A DNA stretch of 64,000 nucleotides, from assembly GCF_000306115.2 (NCBI RefSeq), contig NZ_AKWX02000020.1:682001-746000 (forward strand). Reading direction: 5' to 3'. The position numbers and the translations under genes are program-made. This DNA is from Leptospira wolffii serovar Khorat str. Khorat-H2 (GTDB lineage: Bacteria; Spirochaetota; Leptospiria; Leptospirales; Leptospiraceae). This document shows, piece after piece, positions 46,738 to 54,407 of the stretch (positions are counted from its first letter, which is position 1; each line of letters opens with the position of its first letter). The notes beneath the pieces were generated by a model. That model worked only from the letters and a program-made list of their open reading frames with translations, made no database searches and was not told the DNA's origin.

Positions 46738-47502
46738 TTATTTGATCTTAAGACATTCCGGGTTAATGGAATTCACGTATTCTAGGGGAAGGTTTCCCAG
46801 GATATCCGCTCCTAGAAACTTACCTGCTAATTTTAATTTTCCGCTCTTGTATTCGGAAACCCACTGTTTGTGGAATTGGTTCGACAATGGTGCATATGAC
46901 CAGTGCCATTTTTCCTCGTTGTAACCCTTGTCATTTCTTTCTTTTTTAGGAGTATAAGGCTGGCAGAATCCGTATTTATACGCATTCTTTTTCATCCAAA
47001 GATAGAATTTCTCCCCCTTTCCGTCCTTTTCAAAATAAGAATTTTCTAATGCATTAATATCTATATCTGTTCCCCAGTGGTGACGGGAAGTTCCGGGAGC
47101 GCTGGAGAATTCCAATATCAGAGAGACGATTTCTTCGGGAGTCTTACCGGCTACAGGTTCTCTCATTTTCTTTTTGCCGGTGTATTTGCTTTCCCAAATG
47201 GATTTTTGGTCCGAAAAGGATCGAAAGGCGGATACCAAAAACGGCGCTTGTCTTTCTTCTGGATGGGCCTTTTTATATTCTTCCCTAAGCTTCAAAAAAG
47301 CGGCCTTGGTTTCCGCCCTTAGATAAAATTCCCGATTATCGTCCGGATTCTTATAAAGAACTAATGCCTTCTCCTTTTGAAAATTGCCGGTCAAATAATC
47401 TTGGACCGGAGTTCCTTCATAGATGTCCCCTTTACTTTGGCCGATAAGAACGGAGGATAGAAGGAGCGGAAGTAGCAGAATCGAGCTTCGAAGAAAAGAC
47501 AT
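46738..47502 (-). CDS. M15-family D-Ala-D-Ala carboxypeptidase (VanY-like), exported
   Basis: A 254-residue protein with a signal segment (SSVLIGQS) and a zinc peptidase domain: SAFRSFSDQ near residue 95, the zinc motif SRHHWGTDIDIN, then EEKWHWSY with the last ligand. Substrate is likely the D-Ala-D-Ala end of peptidoglycan. It lies next to envelope genes lpxA and galE but on the opposite strand. No van cluster is present, so resistance is not implied. Confidence 0.88.
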   Translation of the reverse strand: MSFLRSSILLLPLLLSSVLIGQSKGDIYEGTPVQDYLTGNFQKEKALVLYKNPDDNREFYLRAETKAAFLKLREEYKKAHPEERQAPFLVSAFRSFSDQKSIWESKYTGKKKMREPVAGKTPEEIVSLILEFSSAPGTSRHHWGTDIDINALENSYFEKDGKGEKFYLWMKKNAYKYGFCQPYTPKKERNDKGYNEEKWHWSYAPLSNQFHKQWVSEYKSGKLKLAGKFLGADILGNLPLEYVNSINPECLKIK

Positions 47503-47793
47503 ACTAACTCCAATTTCTCATTCGGATCCTCGGGGAAAAGGGATTTTTAAGGATCAAAGGCCTATCTTATCTGTGGTATTTCCTGCGATATTCTTAGATT
47601 TACGTTAAGAGCCTGTCCCGGATGGTTCGGTCTCTTGGAGCCGGAGACCGATCTATAAACTAGAACCGGTTTTTTGGGTGGATATTAAGTTTTCGCCTGA
47701 AACGCCGAATTTATATTGAGCTCTCGAAGAAATTCGATTGAAGTTCGATTCTATTTGGAAATTTTTTGTAAAAAACAAATGGGAGAACCCTGG

Positions 47794-48135
47794 ATGAAAA
47801 AAATCATCGCTCTTCTTCTGCCCCTGACTCTGACTTTCAATTGTATCCTGTTCGACAAGATCGGTTTTTCCTATCCGGACACGGTTGACGGCAGCGAGGC
47901 TAAAAGTATTATCCTGACGAGTGCTGTAATAGGTTCCGCTGCGGGCGGTGGTCCGAGCATTCTTTCGATCTTAGCTCCTCAGTTAGCAAAAATCGAAGAA
48001 GATAAATACTATACTAAATCGGATGTGGATGACTGCGCGAACTCCGCTTTGATCATCAACATAGTTACGATAGACTTAGGCGGATTTACCTGTAATCTGG
48101 ATCCAAGACCTACTTTGATTCCGTACATTTACTGA
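47794..48135 (+). CDS. Small leptospiral lipoprotein
   Basis: A 113-residue protein with a signal segment ending in LTLTFNC, so Cys18 is the lipidation site. The mature part is short with YPDTVDGSEAKSIILTSAVIGSAAGGGPS, a Gly/Ala-rich hydrophobic stretch, and two cysteines toward the end (VDDCANS, FTCNLD) that may pair. The build fits small lipoproteins found repeatedly in Leptospira genomes (I recall a TIGR04452-type family, unconfirmed). GGGAG eight bases upstream of the ATG at 47794 supports the start. It is followed by a weak hairpin and the convergent recG. Confidence 0.72.
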   Translation: MKKIIALLLPLTLTFNCILFDKIGFSYPDTVDGSEAKSIILTSAVIGSAAGGGPSILSILAPQLAKIEEDKYYTKSDVDDCANSALIINIVTIDLGGFTCNLDPRPTLIPYIY

Positions 48136-48143
48136 TCCGTTTT

Positions 48144-48186
48144 CGCCGGGGGTTCGGGTATTCCTGACGGATGCTTGTCCCCGGCG
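48144..48186. other. Long-loop hairpin between the lipoprotein and recG genes
   Basis: CGCCGGGG (48144-48151) can pair with CCCCGGCG (48179-48186). There is no T-run, so a terminator role is weak. Confidence 0.3.
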
Positions 48187-48217
48187 TATCTATTCCCTTC
48201 TTAATTCCCAAAGAGAC

Positions 48218-50338
48218 TCAATTCGAAAAAAGCTGGGCTCCTTCGTTGAAGCGGGAGGAGATTTCCGATTTTTCCAACTCTCCCAAATTTCCGAAATCGG
48301 CCGCGTCTTTTCTGGAGATCTCGATCCAATCCTTGTCTTCTCTTAGGTCGGCGATCTTGAAGTCGGGAAGTCCGCTTTGACGCACTCCTAATAATTCTCC
48401 CGGCCCTCTGAGTTTTAGATCGGCTTCGGAAAGATAGAATCCGTCGTCGGAATCCACCAAGGCTTGTATCCGATACCTTGCCTCTTCGGTGATTTTGGAG
48501 TCCGAGATAAGAATGCAGAAACTCTCGTGAGGACCGCGACCTACACGTCCTCTCAGCTGATGCAATTGGGAAATCCCGAATCTATCCGAGTGTTCTATGA
48601 CCATTACGGAAGCGTTGGGGACGTCCACTCCGACTTCCACAACGGTTGTACTTACCAGGATCTGAATCTCGTTTTGTTGGAACAATTTCATCACTCTGTC
48701 TTTTTCGGAAGTGTCCAATTTTCCGTGAAGGAGTCCCACGTTGAATTCCGGAAAAATTTCCTTACGTAATAGTTCATAAGCTTCGATGCAGGATTTTAAA
48801 TCCGTCTTTTCGGACTCTTCCACAAGAGGATAAACGATATAACATTGCTGCCCTTGGGAAACGTACTTGCGTATGGATTTATATACTCCGCTTCTTCTTT
48901 CCTCGGTAAACCAAAGAGTCTTGATCGGGATTCTTCCGGCGGGCCTGTTTTTGAGAGTAACGAGTTCCAAGTCTCCGTATAGGGTAAGGCAAAGTGTGCG
49001 AGGAATCGGCGTAGCGGTCATCGCAAGTATATCCGGATTTTTTCCTTTGGCCCGTAACGTTTCCCTTTGTTCCACTCCGAATTTATGTTGTTCGTCTATG
49101 ATCACGAGCCCTAGATCCTTGAATTCCACATCGGGTTGGAATACGCTATGCGTTCCGATAATCAGTAGGGATTCTCCCGTCTTGATCCTAAATAGCTTTT
49201 CCGCACGATTCTTCTTAGGTTCCTTTCCGACTAGGAGTTCGATTCGTAAGAAAGGCATGTTTCCCAGGAAATTCATTACGGTTTGGTAATGTTGTCTGGC
49301 CAGGATTTCCGTAGGAGCGACCATGCAGATCTGAACGTTATTATCCGTATAACGTAGCGCTGTAAGAAGAGCGACTAGGGTTTTTCCGGATCCGACGTCT
49401 CCTTGCAGAAGTACGGCTGCCGGCGTATCCGCTTTGGTCCATTCTTCTATTTTTTTTAGGCTTTCTCTCTGATCTTCGGTTAGCTTGAAAGGAAGTCTGG
49501 AAAGCACATCCTTTGCGGTTTTAGATTCCGGAAGAGGCCATAATAGCCGGGGGATTTTTGCCCTCTGGGATTTTTTATATTCTATTAATAGATTAAAATA
49601 ATATAATTCTTCGTATTTGAAACGAGTTCTGGCCTTTTCCAGATTTTCGTCCTCGGTAGGGAAATGAATTTCTCTGTAAGCGGTGGAGCGATCTACCAGG
49701 CTTCTTTTTTTCAGAATGGGTGCGGGTAGAATCTCCGGAATTTTATCGGAAAGCAGGGATAGCGCGCCGTGGATCAGCTTTCTCAATTCTCTGGAATTCA
49801 AATGTTCGTCCCTCATTGCCTCCGTAGTCGGATAGAGGGGGATAATTCTGCCGGTATGGATGCTTTCCGGTAGTCCGTCTTCGGAGAGATCGGAATTGTT
49901 TCCGTAAGCTAGGACTTCGTAGTCTGGATGTATCAATTGGAATCCGCGAAAGTATTCCAGCTTACCGGTTACCGCGACTAGGATTCCGGATTGAAAAATT
50001 CGTTTGAAGAATTGGATTCCTTTGAAGAATACAAGACTGATAGGCTCGTTATCCTTGGTCTTGGCCGAGACTACTAGTCTGGATTTTCTTCCGTGTGCCA
50101 GGTAGGAATCCACCACTTCCAGTATTAAGGTTACGGTTTCTCCCTGTTTGAGTAGAATATTTTCCGTAAGATTCCGATCCAAATAGCGACGAGGGAACCA
50201 GTTCAATAAATCCTGAAGAGTACGTATCCCGACGGATTCCAAAGCCTCCAGCTTTTTGGGACCGACACCTTTTAAAATCGAGATGGAAGCCGATAGATCG
50301 ATTTGTGTTTTCTTTTTTTCAGAGACCGAGTTCTTCAT
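48218..50338 (-). CDS. recG: ATP-dependent DNA helicase RecG
   Basis: A 706-residue branch-migration helicase. Order: N-terminal wedge with the helix-hairpin-helix-like ILKGVGPKKLEALESVG, OB region (VTLILEVVDSYLAHGRKSR), motif I LLQGDVGSGKTLVAL, motif II IIDEQHKFGVEQR, motif III LAMTATPIPRTL and motif VI HQLRGRVGRG. RecG remodels stalled forks and Holliday junctions. The ATG at 50338 is preferred and overlaps the upstream zinc-ribbon gene by 20 bases; longer starts run into that gene. It is the last gene of the phosphoesterase/nucleotidyltransferase/zinc-ribbon/recG unit. Confidence 0.95.
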   Translation of the reverse strand: MKNSVSEKKKTQIDLSASISILKGVGPKKLEALESVGIRTLQDLLNWFPRRYLDRNLTENILLKQGETVTLILEVVDSYLAHGRKSRLVVSAKTKDNEPISLVFFKGIQFFKRIFQSGILVAVTGKLEYFRGFQLIHPDYEVLAYGNNSDLSEDGLPESIHTGRIIPLYPTTEAMRDEHLNSRELRKLIHGALSLLSDKIPEILPAPILKKRSLVDRSTAYREIHFPTEDENLEKARTRFKYEELYYFNLLIEYKKSQRAKIPRLLWPLPESKTAKDVLSRLPFKLTEDQRESLKKIEEWTKADTPAAVLLQGDVGSGKTLVALLTALRYTDNNVQICMVAPTEILARQHYQTVMNFLGNMPFLRIELLVGKEPKKNRAEKLFRIKTGESLLIIGTHSVFQPDVEFKDLGLVIIDEQHKFGVEQRETLRAKGKNPDILAMTATPIPRTLCLTLYGDLELVTLKNRPAGRIPIKTLWFTEERRSGVYKSIRKYVSQGQQCYIVYPLVEESEKTDLKSCIEAYELLRKEIFPEFNVGLLHGKLDTSEKDRVMKLFQQNEIQILVSTTVVEVGVDVPNASVMVIEHSDRFGISQLHQLRGRVGRGPHESFCILISDSKITEEARYRIQALVDSDDGFYLSEADLKLRGPGELLGVRQSGLPDFKIADLREDKDWIEISRKDAADFGNLGELEKSEISSRFNEGAQLFSN

Positions 50339-50717
50339 TCTGGATCGGTTTCGGCGGAGGAGAATTTTGCAACACTTCCTCCTGCACCGAACTCGAATCA
50401 TCCAATCCTAGGTAACAATAACGGCAACCATAAATCCTTGCTTGTCGCTTTGCTCCGGGAGTTGCGGGTTCGAATAACACAGCATATAAATATTCGTGTT
50501 TATCCAGAAACCGTCCGCATACGGGACAGAGTCTAGGCCGGGGAACGTTCGGATCCCATTGGCCTCCGTAGACCTTACGAGGATTCCCGTAGTCCTTATC
50601 TCTCTTCGGTTTTTTCGCGTCATTCTTGTCCATTCTCTTGGTATCTACCGTATAAAGAACGTGGAAGAAGATGGCTGCTGCGGCTAAAGCGGCGACTATG
50701 GTAAGAAAAGTCGTCAT
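50319..50717 (-). CDS. Membrane-anchored zinc-ribbon protein
   Basis: A 132-residue protein. Residues 1-22 form one N-terminal membrane helix (LTIVAALAAAAIFFHVLYTV), then a Lys-rich linker, and a two-knuckle Cys module CPVCG...YGCRYC that should bind zinc. A short Pro-rich tail follows. Family not known. The stop overlaps recG's start by 20 bases and the start overlaps the nucleotidyltransferase-like gene's stop by four (ATGA). Confidence 0.72.
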   Translation of the reverse strand: MTTFLTIVAALAAAAIFFHVLYTVDTKRMDKNDAKKPKRDKDYGNPRKVYGGQWDPNVPRPRLCPVCGRFLDKHEYLYAVLFEPATPGAKRQARIYGCRYCYLGLDDSSSVQEEVLQNSPPPKPIQNEELGL

Positions 50718-51391
50718 TGTTTCAGGTAGTCCTTGATTTTCTCCGCCATGGATCCGGGCAGTTTGATCCCTTTATCGGCAAGTCTACCCGCATATTTGTG
50801 AAAAGAATAGGTATGCTGGGAGGATTTGATCACTCCTTCAAAGCATTCCTCCAGGGAGTTGGAGATTTCCTCCCAGAGAGGGAGATTCTCCGATATTAGA
50901 TTTTCGTAACGATGTAGAAGACGACGATTTACTCCCCTGCATATGGATCTATAAAAACAGAATCGAATGAGCAGAGGGGAGGCCCCGTTCTTTTCGCGGA
51001 TATCCCTTTCCAATTGGTTTAGATTGATACAGTCCACGATCTCCAATTTGTAAGAATGCGAACTGTGCTCGAATGTGATCAGATTCAGAAACATATGTTT
51101 GAAAAGGGAAATCTTATAGCAGTTCTCCAATCCGCATTCTCCCATTTTTCCGTCTTCGCAGCGGGTATACATTACTATATCCGTATCCGAGTCCGCTGTG
51201 GCTTGTCCGAAGTTTAGGGAGCCCAGGATATCGAAGGCTACCTCGTCTCCTCCGTAATTGATGAGCTTGTTGAATTTTTTGAAGTCCTCGATTCTTTCCC
51301 TGGATACGCGGGTCTCATGGGATCTGAAAAATTTCTTCAGACCCACAAACTTCATGATGTTGGAATTACTCCTGAGTTTGGGAAGAGTCAT
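50714..51391 (-). CDS. Nucleotidyltransferase-fold protein of unknown function
   Basis: A 225-residue protein with the polymerase-beta-type nucleotidyltransferase signature ILGSLNFGQATADSDTDIVMY (GS...DxD), where the two aspartates bind Mg2+. Residues after it contain three cysteines (TRCEDGKMGECGLENCYK), possibly a metal site. The C-terminal half is helical and unlike tRNA, polyA or aminoglycoside enzymes. It overlaps the zinc-ribbon gene by four bases and follows the phosphoesterase after four bases. A role in nucleotide transfer or signalling is inferred from the fold only. Confidence 0.72.
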   Translation of the reverse strand: MTLPKLRSNSNIMKFVGLKKFFRSHETRVSRERIEDFKKFNKLINYGGDEVAFDILGSLNFGQATADSDTDIVMYTRCEDGKMGECGLENCYKISLFKHMFLNLITFEHSSHSYKLEIVDCINLNQLERDIREKNGASPLLIRFCFYRSICRGVNRRLLHRYENLISENLPLWEEISNSLEECFEGVIKSSQHTYSFHKYAGRLADKGIKLPGSMAEKIKDYLKQ

Positions 51392-51395
51392 AAAC

Positions 51396-52394
51396 CTATC
51401 GGATAAAATCTTCCGCCGAAACTTCGGAATCGCTGCTCATACGAACAAGGTTTAACTTGTTTTCCGAGCAATCGATTTCCATCAGATGGCGAATTGAGTG
51501 ATCCGATAGTCTATTCAGTTTTACGTTTTTTACAAGAGCGTTTTCGATTTCTATTTCGGAGAAGAAGCCTCCCGGTTGGAATCCGAAAACGGAATCCACA
51601 GGCCCGAAATTAGAAGGGTTCAAAAAGACGGTTTTTCCTTTTTTTATGATTCCTTGGTCTTCGTGAACATGACCCGAAACGACTAATGCGGGAGAATAAT
51701 CGTCCAAGTATCTGCGGATTCCTTGGGATCCGATATGCCCGTAGCTCGGAATCTTATCCAAAAATCCGTAAGCAGGATTATGAATCACGACTACGTCCGG
51801 GTTTTCCTCTTTGAAGAAATCCTCCGGTTCGCTGTAATTTTTTCCGTTACGATCGTATTCGTGGAATTTTACGGCCAATTTTTCGGGGATGCCCGAAGTA
51901 ATGATGGGAGCTCCGCCGTATCCTGAGAATTTCAATCCTTGCATCTCGAAGGATTTACGATGCAGATCCCTTTCGTATAAAGCGGTGTATTGCAGATCTA
52001 TATCGTAATTACCCGGCAGAGATAATACCGGAGCCTTGGCATATTTTTGGATGATGATTTCTATGAGCTCGTATTTTTCCTTCATGGTCTTGGCGGCTTG
52101 GTGGAATAATCGCCGGTAATCATGAGCTTTTTCTACGACCGCGGGTTGGTTCTTTTCGGGGAAGCGAACCGCTCGGGTCGCATAATCGTAAGGATTAATC
52201 TCTTCGTGGATTTCCTCTGTGATACGATACATTTCCTCTTGGAGGGTTACGAATTCTATGATTCTTTCGGGGTTAAAGAAGGCCTTGTATATAATATCGC
52301 CGGAGAAAAGGTACAGATCGCATTCAGTTCCCTGTAGGATCTCTTTCAATCCCCTAAGACCGTCGTGGATATCGGTGAGGTATACTATCCTCAT
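51396..52394 (-). CDS. Calcineurin-like metallophosphoesterase
   Basis: A 332-residue protein with the complete phosphoesterase motif set: TDIHD at the start, SGDIIY, LPGNYDID, HNPAYG and SGHVHEDQG. All metal ligands (Asp, His, Asn) are visible. A middle insertion between residues 40 and 120 is helical. It starts a four-gene unit with a nucleotidyltransferase-fold protein, a zinc-ribbon protein and RecG. Substrate could be nucleic acid, a cyclic nucleotide or a phosphoprotein. Confidence 0.85.
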   Translation of the reverse strand: MRIVYLTDIHDGLRGLKEILQGTECDLYLFSGDIIYKAFFNPERIIEFVTLQEEMYRITEEIHEEINPYDYATRAVRFPEKNQPAVVEKAHDYRRLFHQAAKTMKEKYELIEIIIQKYAKAPVLSLPGNYDIDLQYTALYERDLHRKSFEMQGLKFSGYGGAPIITSGIPEKLAVKFHEYDRNGKNYSEPEDFFKEENPDVVVIHNPAYGFLDKIPSYGHIGSQGIRRYLDDYSPALVVSGHVHEDQGIIKKGKTVFLNPSNFGPVDSVFGFQPGGFFSEIEIENALVKNVKLNRLSDHSIRHLMEIDCSENKLNLVRMSSDSEVSAEDFIR

Positions 52395-52483
52395 TAGAAC
52401 CTAGCCTAATCTTTGCTAACGACTAACGCCGTTCGATCCTTCTATACTGATTATCGAAATGGGCGCGAGAATGTCCAATCTTT

Positions 52484-53311
52484 CTAATCCCGCCACAGCA
52501 TAAGCATGCTATCTTCGTTTTCCGAAATGGGTTCGACACGCAGATAATCCGGTCCGAAAAAATCCAGAAGAGGTTTTAAAATCGTACTGGATCGCACGTA
52601 CACGAACACATTTCCCTTTTCCGGGATGACTTTCTGCACGGAGACCTTTCCTGCGACCTCGGGTATCTCCGCCAAAAAATAATTCAAGTCCACTTTGACT
52701 TCGTTTCCCACTTCCGTAAGGGATAGAATTTCCGGAATTTCCTCTACGATTTCCTCCAGTATGATTCTTCTATGAAACTTGAAGATCTTGGAGAAGATCC
52801 GGACCGGGTCCACGGACCTAGGATTATAGTCGTATAACCGAAACGACTCAATTCTAAATACGACTCGATTTCCTTCTACCCGAACGGGTCTCAGAGATAA
52901 CTTATAACGGATAAAATGGATCCTTAATAATTTAGACCATGTGGATCCTTGGATGGAATAATGACCGGAAAGAAATAAAATTCCTCTTTCCGAATCCATG
53001 ACAAGGGATTCCAGATCCTCGGTGCCTTCCACTACCTTCTTTTGTAGGACCTTATTCAGGGAATGTAGAAGAACTGCGATCCTATAGTTGCTCTTTAGGG
53101 ACGAGTCTTCTCTGGAACTTTTTCCGGAAAAAAGTTCTAAGAGATTGAATCCCGGAAGTTTCCGTAAATCGAGCATGAGAAGAACAAAATTAGCGTTTCG
53201 GATTTGGTCGGTAAACTCATTTCTATTCCGTTTTGAATTTAGAATCTGAGACGGTGCAAGTGACGGATCCTTTTTTTTCTTGCCGGTAAAGGGTTTCCGA
53301 ACCAGGATCAT
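52484..53311 (-). CDS. Protein of unknown function (275 aa)
   Basis: A protein with a lysine-rich start (LVRKPFTGKKKKDPS) and a middle rich in hydrophobic beta segments (ANFVLLMLDLRKLPGFNLLELF, SERGILFLSGHYSIQG). The C-terminal part holds RVVFRIESFRLYDYNP and PEKGNVFVYVRSSTILK. I recognise no motif, signal peptide or membrane helix. The ATG at 53311 is chosen because the longer start at 53353 overlaps gpsA's start on the other strand. It is divergent from gpsA. Confidence 0.65.
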   Translation of the reverse strand: MILVRKPFTGKKKKDPSLAPSQILNSKRNRNEFTDQIRNANFVLLMLDLRKLPGFNLLELFSGKSSREDSSLKSNYRIAVLLHSLNKVLQKKVVEGTEDLESLVMDSERGILFLSGHYSIQGSTWSKLLRIHFIRYKLSLRPVRVEGNRVVFRIESFRLYDYNPRSVDPVRIFSKIFKFHRRIILEEIVEEIPEILSLTEVGNEVKVDLNYFLAEIPEVAGKVSVQKVIPEKGNVFVYVRSSTILKPLLDFFGPDYLRVEPISENEDSMLMLWRD

Positions 53312-53347
53312 CGTTTCTTCGTATTTGGGAAGGATAGGTTTTAACCA

Positions 53348-54349
53348 ATGCAAATAGGAGTCATCGGATCGGGAAGTTTCGGAACTTCTTTAGGGGTTTT
53401 ACTCGCAGATAAAGGATACGACGTTACGATTTGGGGAAGGAACCCCGATTTAATCGCCGGAATCAACCGGGACCATAAGAACGAAAAATACCTTCCCGGA
53501 ATAGAACTTCCTAAGAATTTAAAGGCTACCTTGGAACTGAAAGAAGCGGTCCAAGACAAGGAAATGATCGTATCCGCTCCTCCCTCCCATGCGATTACAG
53601 ATATTTTGAGAGAAATCAAATCCTACCTTCCGGAAAAGGCACCAATCGTTTCCGCAAGTAAGGGGATCGAAAACGGGTCCCTTCGCTTGGTTTCGGAAAT
53701 TTTCGAAGCGGAACTTCCGGGAAAATTCCATAGTAGACTCTCCTATCTTTCCGGTCCTAGCTTTGCGAAAGAATTGGTAAAACGAGTCCCGACCATCGTT
53801 AGCATCGCTTCCAAGAACGAAGCTACGGCTCGTAAAGTACAGGAGATATTCAGCTTCACTTACTTCAGAACCTATTGGACTCCGGACGTAGTCGGAGTGG
53901 AAGTGGGCGGATCCTTAAAGAACGTTATCGCAATCGCCGCGGGAGTTTCGGACGGTTTAGGGTTCGGACAGAATACCCGCGCCGCATTAATTACTAGAGG
54001 ATTGACCGAAATCTCCAGATTGGGGGTCAAATTAGGCGCGGATCCTCTTACTTTTTTAGGGCCGTCCGGTATGGGGGATTTGATCCTGACTTGTTGCGGA
54101 GAAGCTTCCAGAAACAGAACGGTCGGTTTCAAACTGGGAAAGGGAGAAAGTCTGGAGGCCATACTCGGTGGCATGAACGAGGTTGCGGAGGGAGTTAAGA
54201 CTGCGAAAAGCGGGCACGAATTATCCCAGAAGTTAGGGATCGAAATGGCGATTACCACGGAAGTCTATAAAATGCTTTACGAGCATAAGAATCCGAAGGA
54301 CGTTGTTAGAGATCTGATGGGTCGGGATCTGAAGCGCGAAGGGCTTTAA
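53348..54349 (+). CDS. gpsA: Glycerol-3-phosphate dehydrogenase [NAD(P)+]
   Basis: A 333-residue enzyme that reduces dihydroxyacetone phosphate to sn-glycerol 3-phosphate for phospholipids. N-terminal [24 protein letters not shown], then [46 protein letters not shown] (contains the catalytic Lys) and [15 protein letters not shown]. Full length. It is divergent from the unknown gene upstream with only 36 bases between starts, so the promoters overlap. Confidence 0.96.
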   Translation: MQIGVIGSGSFGTSLGVLLADKGYDVTIWGRNPDLIAGINRDHKNEKYLPGIELPKNLKATLELKEAVQDKEMIVSAPPSHAITDILREIKSYLPEKAPIVSASKGIENGSLRLVSEIFEAELPGKFHSRLSYLSGPSFAKELVKRVPTIVSIASKNEATARKVQEIFSFTYFRTYWTPDVVGVEVGGSLKNVIAIAAGVSDGLGFGQNTRAALITRGLTEISRLGVKLGADPLTFLGPSGMGDLILTCCGEASRNRTVGFKLGKGESLEAILGGMNEVAEGVKTAKSGHELSQKLGIEMAITTEVYKMLYEHKNPKDVVRDLMGRDLKREGL

Positions 54350-54407
54350 GACCGCCATAGTCCGAAGGCCTATTTCTTTACCGAATGAAATTTTAAATAT
54401 ATCTAAA

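Noticed and set aside
47423..47608. Small plus-strand frame upstream of the small lipoprotein gene
   Set aside because: Antisense to the M15 peptidase N-terminus, with no ribosome-binding site.
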